In this document: positions 17,393 through 26,347 of the stretch, piece after piece | Numbering within the stretch: the stretch's first letter is position 1 | How the letters are laid out: every line of letters starts with the position of its first letter | Assembly (NCBI GenBank): GCA_011049715.1 | Contig: DRHF01000115.1 | Span: 1 to 52,887, forward strand | Direction: 5' to 3' | Length of the DNA stretch: 52,887 nt | DNA from: Desulfobacterales bacterium | Lineage (GTDB): Bacteria; Desulfobacterota; Desulfobacteria; Desulfobacterales; UBA2156 | Made by a program: the position numbers and the translations under genes | Notes under the pieces: model-generated | Database searches by the model: none | What the model saw: only the letters and a program-made list of their open reading frames with translations | Told to the model about the DNA's origin: nothing

Positions 17393-19135
17393 ATGGATCA
17401 ACGGAGGGATAAATATTATCTGATTATTGATTTAACGCGGGAGACGTTTGAAAACAAAGAGATTAAACCTGAGATAATCGAGAACTATCCCTCTGGGATA
17501 GCGCTTGCCACTTATCTTCTTCGTTTAATCATGCCGGTTGGAACTGATCCGCTGGCGCCAGAAAGTGTGGTGGTTTTTGCACAAGGGATATTTGCCGGCC
17601 GGCCTTACCCCGGCGCCACCCGGGTGGGAATAGCTGCCAAATCACCTTTGACCGGTTTGTGGGCCGGAGGTACCCGGGGTGGAAAATTTGCCTGGGCTTT
17701 GAGTCAAACCGAGTGGGCGGCGGTGGTCATTCGGGGAAAGGCTCGGGAATTGTCTTACCTGTTTCTGGATGAGGGACGGGTGTTTTTTCGCCGAACCAAA
17801 AAAATGGAAGGGTGCTCCGGTTCAGAATGCCGGAAGAAGATGACGGAAAAATGGGGCCCGGATTCAGCGATCGTCTGTATCGGACCGTCAGGAGAATCTC
17901 AGGTGAAATTTGCCATTCTGGATGACGGGTCTTTTGAAACCCCGATTCGGGGGGGATTGGGTGCTATTTTTGGTTCTAAAAATCTGAAGGCGATGGTGGT
18001 AAGGCCCTATCTTCCTATAAAAGACGAAAAACCCGGTGAATTTCTCGAGGCGGTTCTTCCTTTGATTAAGGTTTTTCAAAAAACAGAATCAAACACCTCC
18101 TTTGATATCGGAACCCTTAGCGTTTTGAAAAAATTAAGCCATGAAAATGCGCTCCCGGCTCGAAACTTCCAGGCAGCTCACTTTTCGGAAGAGTGGTTAC
18201 ACTCGTTGGAAAGTTTGGATGTTCAGAAAAGATCTTGTCCGGGTTGTCCGCTGGCGTGTTTGGAGGTTTTTGTTCCCGAAATCGATGCCCGATTTTCAGG
18301 AAATGTTGTCAAAATTCCACTTAATCCTGAACCCTTGTGGGCCCTGGGCCCCCTTTTGAATCTTACGGATTTGGACGAAACGCTGGCAGCTCTTAGAGCC
18401 TGCAGCCAATATGGTATCGACCCGGTTTCTTTCGGTATTTTGGCGGCCTGGTTGGCGGAGTGCCATGAGAGGAAGGTTCAACTGGGAATTGCCGGGGACC
18501 TAGTGCCGGAGTTCGGCAATGGATCATGGTTGCCGGAGTTGTCTGAAAAAATAACAAAAGATCGGGGAATTCGAGGGTTTTTAGGTCGCGGCGTCTTTGA
18601 AACGGCCCAGAGAACAGGTTCGGTCAGTCGGGAATTTGCCATGCATTTTTGTGGACTCGAATTGTCATTTGTTGACCCCCGGCGTGGTTTTTGGCCGCTG
18701 TCCTTTCTTGGGCCCACTATCCGGATCCCCTGGAACGATAATAGTCTCACTTTTGGACTTCTGGATGAAACGGACTCGATTCTTAACCTAATTCAGGCGG
18801 AAAATCGTTGGGCGCTCTTGGAATCTATCGGCATCTGTAAATGGGTGGGCCTTGTCCAGGATAACCTTTATGAAAACCTAATGGTTTTTTATCGGTTAAT
18901 CTCAGAGAAGGACAAATCAGAAAAATGGCTCGGTGGATTAGGGGAAAGATGTATGAACCTGATCAGGGCCTTTAATTGGCAGGAGGGTTGGCGTCCGGAG
19001 AATTTAAAGCTGCCGAAAATATTTTTCGAAGAAGATCTGGTTACTCCCCAGCAGGTCTACCCGGCCCTGAAGGCTGGGAAGTGGCGGGAGAGCACGGTAA
19101 AATATTTTTCACATTGGGCATCGACTCTGGAATGA
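17393..19135 (+). CDS. Aldehyde:ferredoxin oxidoreductase family tungstoenzyme
   Basis: 580 residues from ATG 17393 (GAAGGA site). The AOR N-terminal domain is clear (ATRVGIAAKSPLTGLWAGGTRGG; GPSGE; RGGLGAIFGSKNLKA), and the 4Fe-4S ligands are present: C282, C285 and C289 in SCPGCPLAC, with C482 in SIGICKW. The family binds a bis-pterin tungsten and one 4Fe-4S cluster, oxidising aldehydes to acids with ferredoxin, or, as BamB, reducing aryl-CoA rings. Here it is followed by Hdr-type subunits and multi-cluster ferredoxins, the arrangement of BamB with BamC/D/E, which argues for work in a larger electron-transfer complex. Sequence is divergent in the C-terminal third, so substrate is open. Confidence 0.85.
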   Translation: MDQRRDKYYLIIDLTRETFENKEIKPEIIENYPSGIALATYLLRLIMPVGTDPLAPESVVVFAQGIFAGRPYPGATRVGIAAKSPLTGLWAGGTRGGKFAWALSQTEWAAVVIRGKARELSYLFLDEGRVFFRRTKKMEGCSGSECRKKMTEKWGPDSAIVCIGPSGESQVKFAILDDGSFETPIRGGLGAIFGSKNLKAMVVRPYLPIKDEKPGEFLEAVLPLIKVFQKTESNTSFDIGTLSVLKKLSHENALPARNFQAAHFSEEWLHSLESLDVQKRSCPGCPLACLEVFVPEIDARFSGNVVKIPLNPEPLWALGPLLNLTDLDETLAALRACSQYGIDPVSFGILAAWLAECHERKVQLGIAGDLVPEFGNGSWLPELSEKITKDRGIRGFLGRGVFETAQRTGSVSREFAMHFCGLELSFVDPRRGFWPLSFLGPTIRIPWNDNSLTFGLLDETDSILNLIQAENRWALLESIGICKWVGLVQDNLYENLMVFYRLISEKDKSEKWLGGLGERCMNLIRAFNWQEGWRPENLKLPKIFFEEDLVTPQQVYPALKAGKWRESTVKYFSHWASTLE

Positions 19136-19174
19136 AAACCGATCAACCTGCCGATCATCAATAGGAGAAGCGTA

Positions 19175-21646
19175 ATGAGTGAAATCGAGAAGCAGGCACT
19201 TAGAATTGGCGTTTTTCTCTGCCACTGTGGTACCAATATAGCCGGGATCCTCGATATGAAGCAACTGGGTGAGTTTGCGAGTCATCTGCCCGGAGTTGTT
19301 CAAATGGCCGAAAATCTCTACACATGCTCAGAACCGGGGCAACAGGAGATTGTAAAGTTGATCAGGGAAAATAATCTCAACCGGGTAATGGTGGTAGCCT
19401 GTACGCCGAAACTTCATGAAGTTACATTTAGAAAATGCGTAATTGAAGCCGGTCTGAACCCCTTTTTGTTGGAAATGGTCAACGTGAGGGAACAACTTAC
19501 CTGGGTTCATTCCCAAGAGCCTCAATTGGCGCTTGAAAAAGCCAAAGATACGCTGGCTGCGGCTGTGGCCAGAGCCAATCTTCTGGAGCCTCTGGAATAT
19601 ATCCGGGTTCCGGTGACCAAAAAAGCGCTGGTTGTGGGCGGGGGGATTGCCGGGCTAACCGCCTCTTTGGATTTAGCAGAAGCGGGAGTGGATACAATTC
19701 TAGTGGAACGGAAACCGAGTCTGGGCGGACGAATGGCCCAACTGTGCAAAACTTTTCCGACCATGGACTGCCCCATCTGAATACTGGCCCCCAAGATGGT
19801 TGACGCGGCGCGTCACCCCAAAATCAGTTTAATGACCTATTCGGAGGTGAAGGAAGTAAAAGGCCATGTCGGTAACTTTCGCGTGACCATAGAACACAAA
19901 CCCCGTTATGTCACCGACTTTTGCAATGCATGCGGTGATTGTGTGGAATCCTGCCCTATAAAAGTGCCGAATGAATTTGATGAGCAGTTATCACCCCGGC
20001 ACGCCATATACCAATCTTTTGCCCAGGCGGTTCCCTCGGCCTACGTAATCGACTTGGACAATTGCATTCGCTGTTACAAATGTGTAGATGCCTGTGAAAG
20101 ACGGACAATAGATTTCTCCCAGGAGACTGAACAGATCGAACTGGATGTAGGCAGCATTGTCATGGCGACCGGATTTGAGGTTTTCAATCCTGCACCACTA
20201 TCGGAATATGGATACGGCCGTTGGCAAAATGTCATAAATGCCCCGGAACTGGAAAGGCTTCTTGACCCTTCCGGACCGACCCGGGGCGAATTGGTCAGAC
20301 CCTCTGATTTTTTGGCGCCCCGTCAGGTTGCTTTTATTCAGTGCGCCGGTTCGCGGGATGAAAGATACAACTCTTACTGTTCCGGATACTGCTGCATGGC
20401 AAGCATAAAAACCGCTCTGCACATCCGGGAAAAATATCCTGAAATCGAAGTCTTCATCTTTTACATCGATATTCGGGCTCCCTACAAGGGTTACGAGGAG
20501 TTTTTTCGTCGGGCCCGTGAAAGGGGGGTCAAGTTCATCCGCTGTAAACCTTCTGAAATTGAGCCGAGTGCCGAACAAGGGGGGCTGGTGCTTCACGGTG
20601 AGGATCGCGAGCGAGGCCGCCCCATGAAGTGGGAGGCGGATCTGGTTGTTCTTTCCACCGGTGCTGTGCCGGCCAGAGGAACCGGTGAAATGGGAGGCCG
20701 CTTAAAGGTAAGTCTGGACGAAAATGGCTTTTACAAGGAATTTCACCCCAAACTCAGACCCGTTGACTCGCCCACTGAGGGCGTATTTTTAGCCGGAGCA
20801 GCCTGCGGACCCAAAGACATACCATACAGTGTTGCCCAGGGAAGCGCTGCCGCAGCCCGCTGTTCTCGCATATTAATGAAAGAGAACCTTCTGATTGAGC
20901 CGATTGTGGCCCATATGCTGCCTGACCAACCGGATCGATGTCTAAATGTGAATAAAAAGTGCGGGATTTGCGTGGAGCGTTGTCCTTTCGGCGCCATGAC
21001 GGCTCTGCCGGGTGAACCGGCCTTTGTTACCGAAGCCAAATGCATGGGATGCGGTACTTGCATCCCCGACTGCCCGCAGGGCGGGATCTCCCAGAACCAT
21101 TTTCACGATCTTCAGATATATGCTCAGATTCATACCTATTTGAATGACCTTCCGGAAAACAAAATACTGGCATTTATGTGCTGGTGGTGCAGCTACCCGG
21201 GCGCGGATAATGCGGGAGTGAATCGTTTGCAATATCCACCCTCCTCCCGTGGGATACGGGTGATGTGTGCCGGCAGAATCAGAAAGGATTTTATTCTGGA
21301 AGCATTCCGAAAAGGGGCTGGCATGGTCCTGGTCTCCGGATGTCATCGTCAGGACTGTCGTTATATTACCGGACAGCATTATGCAGAACGCAGGATGACA
21401 AGACTTTCCAAGACCTTGGAACGTATGGGTATATCTGCCGAACGTTTCCGGGTGGAGTGGATTTCCGCTGCTGAAGGAGAGAAATATGCCCGGGTGATCA
21501 GGGAGATGGACCAGGCCCTTAAAAACATGGGTCAAAAACGAATCAAGGCAGAAAATGCAAAAACGCATTCAGAACTGCAAAGGTGTTTGGCACATCTCTC
21601 CGATCTATCACTTTTCCCTGTAAAGACGGTAAAAGGTGCTGCCTGA
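19175..21646 (+). CDS. hdrA: Selenocysteine-containing HdrA fused to an MvhD domain
   Basis: One 823-residue selenoprotein, read through TGA at 19778-19780 as Sec202. The local motif is TFPTMDCPI-U-ILAPKM, where HdrA has Cys or Sec before ILxPKM, and the frame stays open afterwards. A hairpin with arms TGACGC/GCGTCA begins 20 bases after the TGA, as a bacterial SECIS should. Order: N-terminal domain (GVFLCHCGTNIAG), FAD site (ALVVGGGIAGLTAS), ferredoxin motifs at C250-C260 and C297-C307, a further cysteine set, C-terminal ferredoxin (from C596 and C623-C633), and an MvhD/FlpD 2Fe-2S domain (FMCWWCSYPGADNAG...GCHRQDC). HdrA bifurcates electrons from its FAD; the MvhD part links to the electron donor, here plausibly the AOR. 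Standard annotation would split it in two. Confidence 0.9.
19781..19820 (+). promoter_or_regulatory. Bacterial SECIS element for HdrA Sec202
   Basis: The mRNA hairpin TGACGC (19801-19806), loop GGC, GCGTCA (19810-19815), extended by GG/CC pairs around a bulge, places its loop about 27 bases after the UGA. Bacterial SECIS loops lie roughly 16-37 bases downstream and usually expose a G. Distance and shape fit SelB recruitment. Confidence 0.7.
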
Positions 21647-21655
21647 AGAGGCGAA

Positions 21656-22210
21656 ATGGAACAGTTCAAACGGTTTTTAATGAAACAAGATATTCCCCGG
21701 CGCGTTCGTGTCTGTTATCAATGCGGTGTTTGTGCCGGAGGCTGTCCGGTCGGCAAATGGCGGTGGGATTTTAATCCCCGGCGGTTTATTGAGATGATTC
21801 TGCGCGATGAGATCGATGATATAATAAAAGACGATAAAATTTGGCTTTGTGCTGCTTGTCATACTTGCCTGGAACGTTGTCCCCAGACGATCGAGGTTTC
21901 GGAAATAATGATGCAATTGAAAAATGCCGCCGCACGGATCGGATCCATTCCTGAAAATCAGGTCAAAATGGGTCGGGAAATTATGAAAACCGGTTGGACG
22001 CAGACGCCGGGAAAAAGAACCTTGCGGATTCGCCGGGAACTCGGGCTTCCCGAAATTCCCCGGGGGATAAGATCCAGGGAGCTCCGGAGCTTGATGGATT
22101 GTCTGGGGCTGCCGGAACAATTAAAGAGACCCGAAAATAAAGATAATAACGGACCGGACAGTTCCGCAGTAAACCCAACAAACGAGAAAAAAGAAAAGAA
22201 CACTGAGTGA
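21656..22210 (+). CDS. hdrC: HdrC-like iron-sulfur subunit
   Basis: 184 residues, nine bases after hdrA. Two 4Fe-4S motifs of the HdrC pattern: CYQCGVCAGGCPVG (about 20-33) and CAACHTCLERCPQ (about 63-75), each followed by the helices typical of HdrC. The last 35 residues are charged and low in complexity. HdrC carries electrons between HdrA and HdrB. The stop is six bases from the hdrB start, so the two are coupled. Confidence 0.88.
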   Translation: MEQFKRFLMKQDIPRRVRVCYQCGVCAGGCPVGKWRWDFNPRRFIEMILRDEIDDIIKDDKIWLCAACHTCLERCPQTIEVSEIMMQLKNAAARIGSIPENQVKMGREIMKTGWTQTPGKRTLRIRRELGLPEIPRGIRSRELRSLMDCLGLPEQLKRPENKDNNGPDSSAVNPTNEKKEKNTE

Positions 22211-22216
22211 ACTGCA

Positions 22217-23116
22217 ATGGGTGAAGGCTCTTCTTTCAATCTGTATTCAGGATGTTCGATCAGGACCCGCCTGCCACATTTGGAAAGAACCACACGGACA
22301 GTTTTTGAAAAATTCGGAATCCACTTATTTGAGCTGGAAGGGGCCTCATGCTGTCCGGAACCGGTAGGAATGAAGGGATTGAACCAGGAAGCGTGGTTGA
22401 CACTGTCAGCCAGAAACCTGACTCTGGCACGTACCAACTCCCTGCCACTCATGACGCTTTGCTCAGGCTGCTGCAATACATTTCTGGAGACGGAGCATAT
22501 TCTTGATCAAGGCCCATCATTGAGGAGAAGGATTAACCATACCCTCAAAAAAATTGGTCTTCAGTACTCCCCGGGACTGATGGTGGAGCATTTTGCCCGT
22601 TTTATATTTGAGAAAATAGGCCTGGACAGACTGACTTCCCGGGTCACCGACACATGGAAGGGGCTCCCGGTGGCACTCCACCACGGGTGCCATTTTCTCA
22701 GGCCCTCTCACATTATTGATTTTGACGATCCGGAAAATCCCACGAAACTGGAGCAATTGATCAGCGGGCTCGGTGCGGAGGTAGTGGATTATCCGCGCAA
22801 GATGCTCTGTTGCGGTTTTCCGATCCAAACGACAGATACCGATCTGTCATTACGGCTGGTATACGAAAAATTAAAGCTGATGAAAACATATGGGGCCCGG
22901 GCTGTGATCGTTCTTTGTCCATCCTGCTATCTCCAGTTTGACCTGATGCAGCGGTCCATAGAACGAAAATTTGAAGTGTCTTTCCGGTTGCCCGTTTTTT
23001 ATTTAACCGAATTTATCGGCCTGGCATTTGGACTCGCACCCTCGGACTTGTGTCTTAACTTCCACAGGGTCGAGGCCCTTTCGATCGTCAGGGAAATTTT
23101 TCCCATAAAAATATAA
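22217..23116 (+). CDS. hdrB: HdrB-like CCG-domain subunit
   Basis: 299 residues. Two cysteine-rich CCG domains: SGC near 13, GASCCPEP near 43-48 and LCSGCCNTF near 80; then HGCHFLRP near 157, MLCCGFP near 199 and LCPSCYLQ near 235. In methanogens these bind the two non-cubane 4Fe-4S clusters that reduce CoM-S-S-CoB. In bacteria the acceptor is unknown; candidates are a thiol-disulfide, DsrC-like protein or a low-potential acceptor. With HdrA and HdrC it completes an HdrABC set next to the AOR. Confidence 0.88.
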   Translation: MGEGSSFNLYSGCSIRTRLPHLERTTRTVFEKFGIHLFELEGASCCPEPVGMKGLNQEAWLTLSARNLTLARTNSLPLMTLCSGCCNTFLETEHILDQGPSLRRRINHTLKKIGLQYSPGLMVEHFARFIFEKIGLDRLTSRVTDTWKGLPVALHHGCHFLRPSHIIDFDDPENPTKLEQLISGLGAEVVDYPRKMLCCGFPIQTTDTDLSLRLVYEKLKLMKTYGARAVIVLCPSCYLQFDLMQRSIERKFEVSFRLPVFYLTEFIGLAFGLAPSDLCLNFHRVEALSIVREIFPIKI

Positions 23117-23134
23117 TCGTTAAGAGCAATAAAA

Positions 23135-24019
23135 ATGCGCCTTGGAAAAACAGCTAAAACAAAGACACTGGATCATCGTGTGGTTTTAGAACGGCAGATG
23201 ATAGGGCTTGCCCAAACGCTGGCCCTTGATCAGAACAAATGCACAGGTTGCCGGGATTGTCAGGTAATTTGTCCCCGCGAAGCCATTTCCTCCACCGATC
23301 CGGTAGTGGAGAAGGGGACACTCAAAAGGCCCATCAGAATGGATATAGATCCGAATTTGTGCCATTTTTGTGGCCAATGTGCCATTGTTTGCCCCACAAA
23401 GGCCTTTTTCTGGCGAGAAAACCAGGAAGAGATCCCGGGGTTAATCTCAAGCGGCATTTTTCCTGTGCTACAAGAAGAAATAAATATCCAAACAGACAAA
23501 TGTAAAGCGGATTGCGGTTCGGTTTGTGCGTCCAGTTGTCCGGTTGACGCGGTTACGGTGAAGATTTATCGTGACCCGGATACAGGTGAAGAAAAAATTG
23601 CTGCGGTTGAAGTGGATAAAATCGCGTGCTTTTACTGTCATAAGTGTGAACAGGCTTGTCCCTACGATGCAATCAGGGTTGATTGCTCACGATACGGAAT
23701 CGTAATTTTTTCACCACAATACTGTCCGCAAGGGTGTTATGCCTGTACCGATATCTGCCCCTCGGGTGCGTTGCACGTGGAAAATGAGCGGGTTAAACTG
23801 GACGAGTCCGCCTGTATCTATTGCCGGTCATGCCAAAACGTCTGCCCGGTGGACGAGGCCCTGGAGATTAAACGGGAGAAAATACGGCATGGTCCGGTTT
23901 GCTCCCAGCTATGGGTGGAGATTCAGGCAAAACTTGTTTCCGGGCCGGCCAAGGCAAGGCTTATAGAAGAAATTGCTTTGCGCAAAAGAGATAGAGCATT
24001 TCGAACCCGTATCGATTAA
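23135..24019 (+). CDS. Polyferredoxin with about six 4Fe-4S motifs
   Basis: 294 residues. Successive cysteine sets: CTGCRDCQVICP, CHFCGQCAIVCP, CKADCGSVCASSCP, CFYCHKCEQACP, CPQGCYACTDICP and CIYCRSCQNVCP. The pattern resembles MvhB- and FwdF-type polyferredoxins that conduct electrons over long distances between large enzyme modules. No membrane segment or export signal, so cytoplasmic. It follows hdrB by 18 bases and probably wires HdrABC to the AOR or to the flavin oxidoreductase. Confidence 0.85.
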   Translation: MRLGKTAKTKTLDHRVVLERQMIGLAQTLALDQNKCTGCRDCQVICPREAISSTDPVVEKGTLKRPIRMDIDPNLCHFCGQCAIVCPTKAFFWRENQEEIPGLISSGIFPVLQEEINIQTDKCKADCGSVCASSCPVDAVTVKIYRDPDTGEEKIAAVEVDKIACFYCHKCEQACPYDAIRVDCSRYGIVIFSPQYCPQGCYACTDICPSGALHVENERVKLDESACIYCRSCQNVCPVDEALEIKREKIRHGPVCSQLWVEIQAKLVSGPAKARLIEEIALRKRDRAFRTRID

Positions 24020-24033
24020 AAATAGGAGAATCC

Positions 24034-24675
24034 ATGATCAAAAAAAAAGTCATCACATGTGATCGGAATCGATGCACCGGCTGTCACTTCTGCGAAATGG
24101 TCTGTTCAGGCACCAAAGAGGGTCTATTTGATCCACGTGCGTCCAGGATTCGAGTGTTGGAAACAGAGGACGGGAAATCCAAATCTTTTACCTGTGTGCT
24201 TTGTGAGGGCGATCCGGCTTGTATCCTCTCCTGCCCGCGTCAGGCCCTGACACGGGACCCTGAAACCATGGCCATAGTGGTACAGGATGACAAATGTGAT
24301 GCATGTGGCAAGTGTTTGGAAGCCTGTTGTTACGGGGCTTTTTCCATGGGGCTGGAAGGAGATAAAGTTCTCGTTTGCGATCTTTGTCACGATCGGGAGG
24401 AACCGCCCTGCGTTAGGTTTTGTCCTTCAGGGGCGCTGAGCCTAAGCTCGATCATGCCGATTCCAAAAAAAGTAGCCAAAAATCAGATCAACATTAGCCT
24501 GGGTTGCAACAACTGCGGAGAATGTGTGCCCATATGCTCCTCGGGAATTTTGAAGATTAAAGATGGATGGCTTGTGCCGACAGACCCCAGCAGGTGCCAG
24601 GTTTGTGAACATTGCGCAACCAACTGCCCTATCCGAGCGATCAAAATTAACCGGCGTAGTAAAATCCCCTTTTGA
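24034..24675 (+). CDS. Four- to five-cluster ferredoxin subunit (HycB/BamC-like)
   Basis: 213 residues. The first 145 residues follow the electron-transfer subunit pattern of molybdo- and tungstoenzymes (CTGCHFCEMVCS, CVLCEGDPACILSCP, CDACGKCLEACCYGA, CDLCHDREEPPCVRFCPSGAL), as in BamC beside BamB. A further pair, CNNCGECVPICSSG and CQVCEHCATNCPI, is added at the C-terminus. It is the likely immediate partner of the AOR. Start ATG 24034 has an AATAGGAGAA site. Confidence 0.85.
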   Translation: MIKKKVITCDRNRCTGCHFCEMVCSGTKEGLFDPRASRIRVLETEDGKSKSFTCVLCEGDPACILSCPRQALTRDPETMAIVVQDDKCDACGKCLEACCYGAFSMGLEGDKVLVCDLCHDREEPPCVRFCPSGALSLSSIMPIPKKVAKNQINISLGCNNCGECVPICSSGILKIKDGWLVPTDPSRCQVCEHCATNCPIRAIKINRRSKIPF

Positions 24676-24700
24676 TGATGTGCTCAAAGGAGAGACAACC

Positions 24701-26266
24701 ATGAGAACATGGAAAACATGGGATGAGCTGTTAGCGGAACTGGAAGAAAAAGAAAAATTAGCCAGGCTTTCAGGCGGCCCTGTAAAGCAAAAAATGCAAA
24801 AAGAAAAAGGGAAACTTCTGTGCAGAGAGCGGATTGAGGCATTAGTGGATTCGGGCTCTTTCGTGGAAGTAAATATGCTGGCTGAAACCCAGACCTTTGA
24901 ATTTAATATGCAGGAGAAGAAGATAATGGGAGACGGGGTGGTCACCGGTTTTGCCACCCTTAACGGTCGCCGGGTTTGCATTTACTCCCAGGACGTCACT
25001 GTTTTTGGGGGGTCCGCGGGGCGGGATCACGGCGAACAGATTAACTATATCCTGACAATGGCCAGAAAAGTGCAAGCCCCTGTCATCGGTCTTTATGAGT
25101 CCGCGGGGGGACGTCTGCAGGACGGCATGCAAAACGAATCGGGATACGGACGCATGTTTTATGAGAACACCCAATGTTCAGGTGTCATCCCTCAAATTGC
25201 CGTGATTATGGGTGCATGCACAGGCGGGGCTGTCTATTCTCCAGCTATCATGGATTTCATCATCCAGGTGGAAAAAACCGCCCACATGTTCATCACCGGG
25301 CCGAAAGTTATCCAGGAGGTTACAGGTACAAAGGTCTCCTTCGAAGAATTGGGTGGGACAGGGGTCCACTCCAAGGAATCAGGGGTTGTGCACCTGGTTG
25401 CCAAAAATGACCAACACTGTCTGGAACTGATAAAAAACCTTATGTCCTATCTCCCTCAAAACAACAGGGAATCTCCGCCCGTGGTCCCCACCGGTGATGA
25501 TCCTTTCAGACCCAACGACGTTCTCACAGAAATTGTTCCAACAGAGCCCCAAAAGACCTATGATATCAAAAAGGTTATCGTTGAGATCCTTGACGCGTCC
25601 GAGTTTTTTGAGATTCAACCTTTTTATGCCCAGAACATCGTTATTGGCTTTGGCCGTATAGACGGCAGAACCGTGGGGATGGTGGCCAATCAGCCGCGCT
25701 TTTTAGCCGGTACCATTGATATCGATGTGGCGGATAAAGCCGCACGCTTCATCCGCTTTTGCGATTGCTTCAACATCCCCCTGATTGTGCTTGCAGATGT
25801 GCCCGGTTATCTGCCCGGCGTGGATCAGGAGAAAAAGGGAATCATCCGGCATGGGGCCAAAATGCTCTATGCGTTTTCAGAGGCCACTGTCCCTAAAATT
25901 ACTTGCGTGCTTCGCAAGCTCTATGGAGGGGCCATCCCGGCCATGTGCTGCCATGAGACCGGCGCAGATATCATGCTTGCTTGGCCCACCGCGGAGTTTG
26001 CCATGGTCGGAGCAGAAGCCGCGGTAAATATTCTCTATAAGCGAGAGATCGCCGAAGCCGAAGATCCAATCAAGGCCCGGCTTGAAAAGATTAAGGAATA
26101 TAAAGAGTCGATCCTAAATCCCTACTATAGCGCCTCCAAGCGGTATATAGACGCGGTCATCCATCCCAGGGACACCCGGGCCTGGCTTGTACACTCACTT
26201 CGACTTTTGGAGAGAAAAAAAACCGAGCAGATCATCTGGAAAAAGCATGGGAATATTCCCCTTTAA
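24701..26266 (+). CDS. Acyl-CoA carboxylase carboxyltransferase subunit (PccB/MmdA family)
   Basis: 521 residues from ATG 24701, placed by AAAGGAGAGA; an upstream start would overlap the ferredoxin gene. Both crotonase-fold halves are present with the oxyanion-hole glycines: YESAGGRLQDG and GACTGGAVYSPA in the N-half, and DVPGYLPG and KLYGGAIPAMC in the C-half. The family moves CO2 between carboxybiotin and an acyl-CoA (propionyl-, methylmalonyl-, glutaconyl-CoA). No biotin carboxylase, carrier protein or decarboxylase membrane subunit lies nearby, so partners must come from elsewhere. It may act as a decarboxylating step for a dicarboxyl-CoA intermediate made upstream. Confidence 0.9.
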   Translation: MRTWKTWDELLAELEEKEKLARLSGGPVKQKMQKEKGKLLCRERIEALVDSGSFVEVNMLAETQTFEFNMQEKKIMGDGVVTGFATLNGRRVCIYSQDVTVFGGSAGRDHGEQINYILTMARKVQAPVIGLYESAGGRLQDGMQNESGYGRMFYENTQCSGVIPQIAVIMGACTGGAVYSPAIMDFIIQVEKTAHMFITGPKVIQEVTGTKVSFEELGGTGVHSKESGVVHLVAKNDQHCLELIKNLMSYLPQNNRESPPVVPTGDDPFRPNDVLTEIVPTEPQKTYDIKKVIVEILDASEFFEIQPFYAQNIVIGFGRIDGRTVGMVANQPRFLAGTIDIDVADKAARFIRFCDCFNIPLIVLADVPGYLPGVDQEKKGIIRHGAKMLYAFSEATVPKITCVLRKLYGGAIPAMCCHETGADIMLAWPTAEFAMVGAEAAVNILYKREIAEAEDPIKARLEKIKEYKESILNPYYSASKRYIDAVIHPRDTRAWLVHSLRLLERKKTEQIIWKKHGNIPL

Positions 26267-26347
26267 GCGTTCTTGGGAATTAGTGAGCATCGCCGGCGCA
26301 AAATCTAAGCGGCTAATTCAAAATATTTATAGTGGAGGGAAGTATAA

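Noticed and set aside
17393-24675. Calling the locus a benzoyl-CoA reductase (bam) cluster
   Set aside because: BamF-I and typical aromatic pathway genes are missing, and the AOR is shorter and divergent; the resemblance is kept only as a hypothesis.
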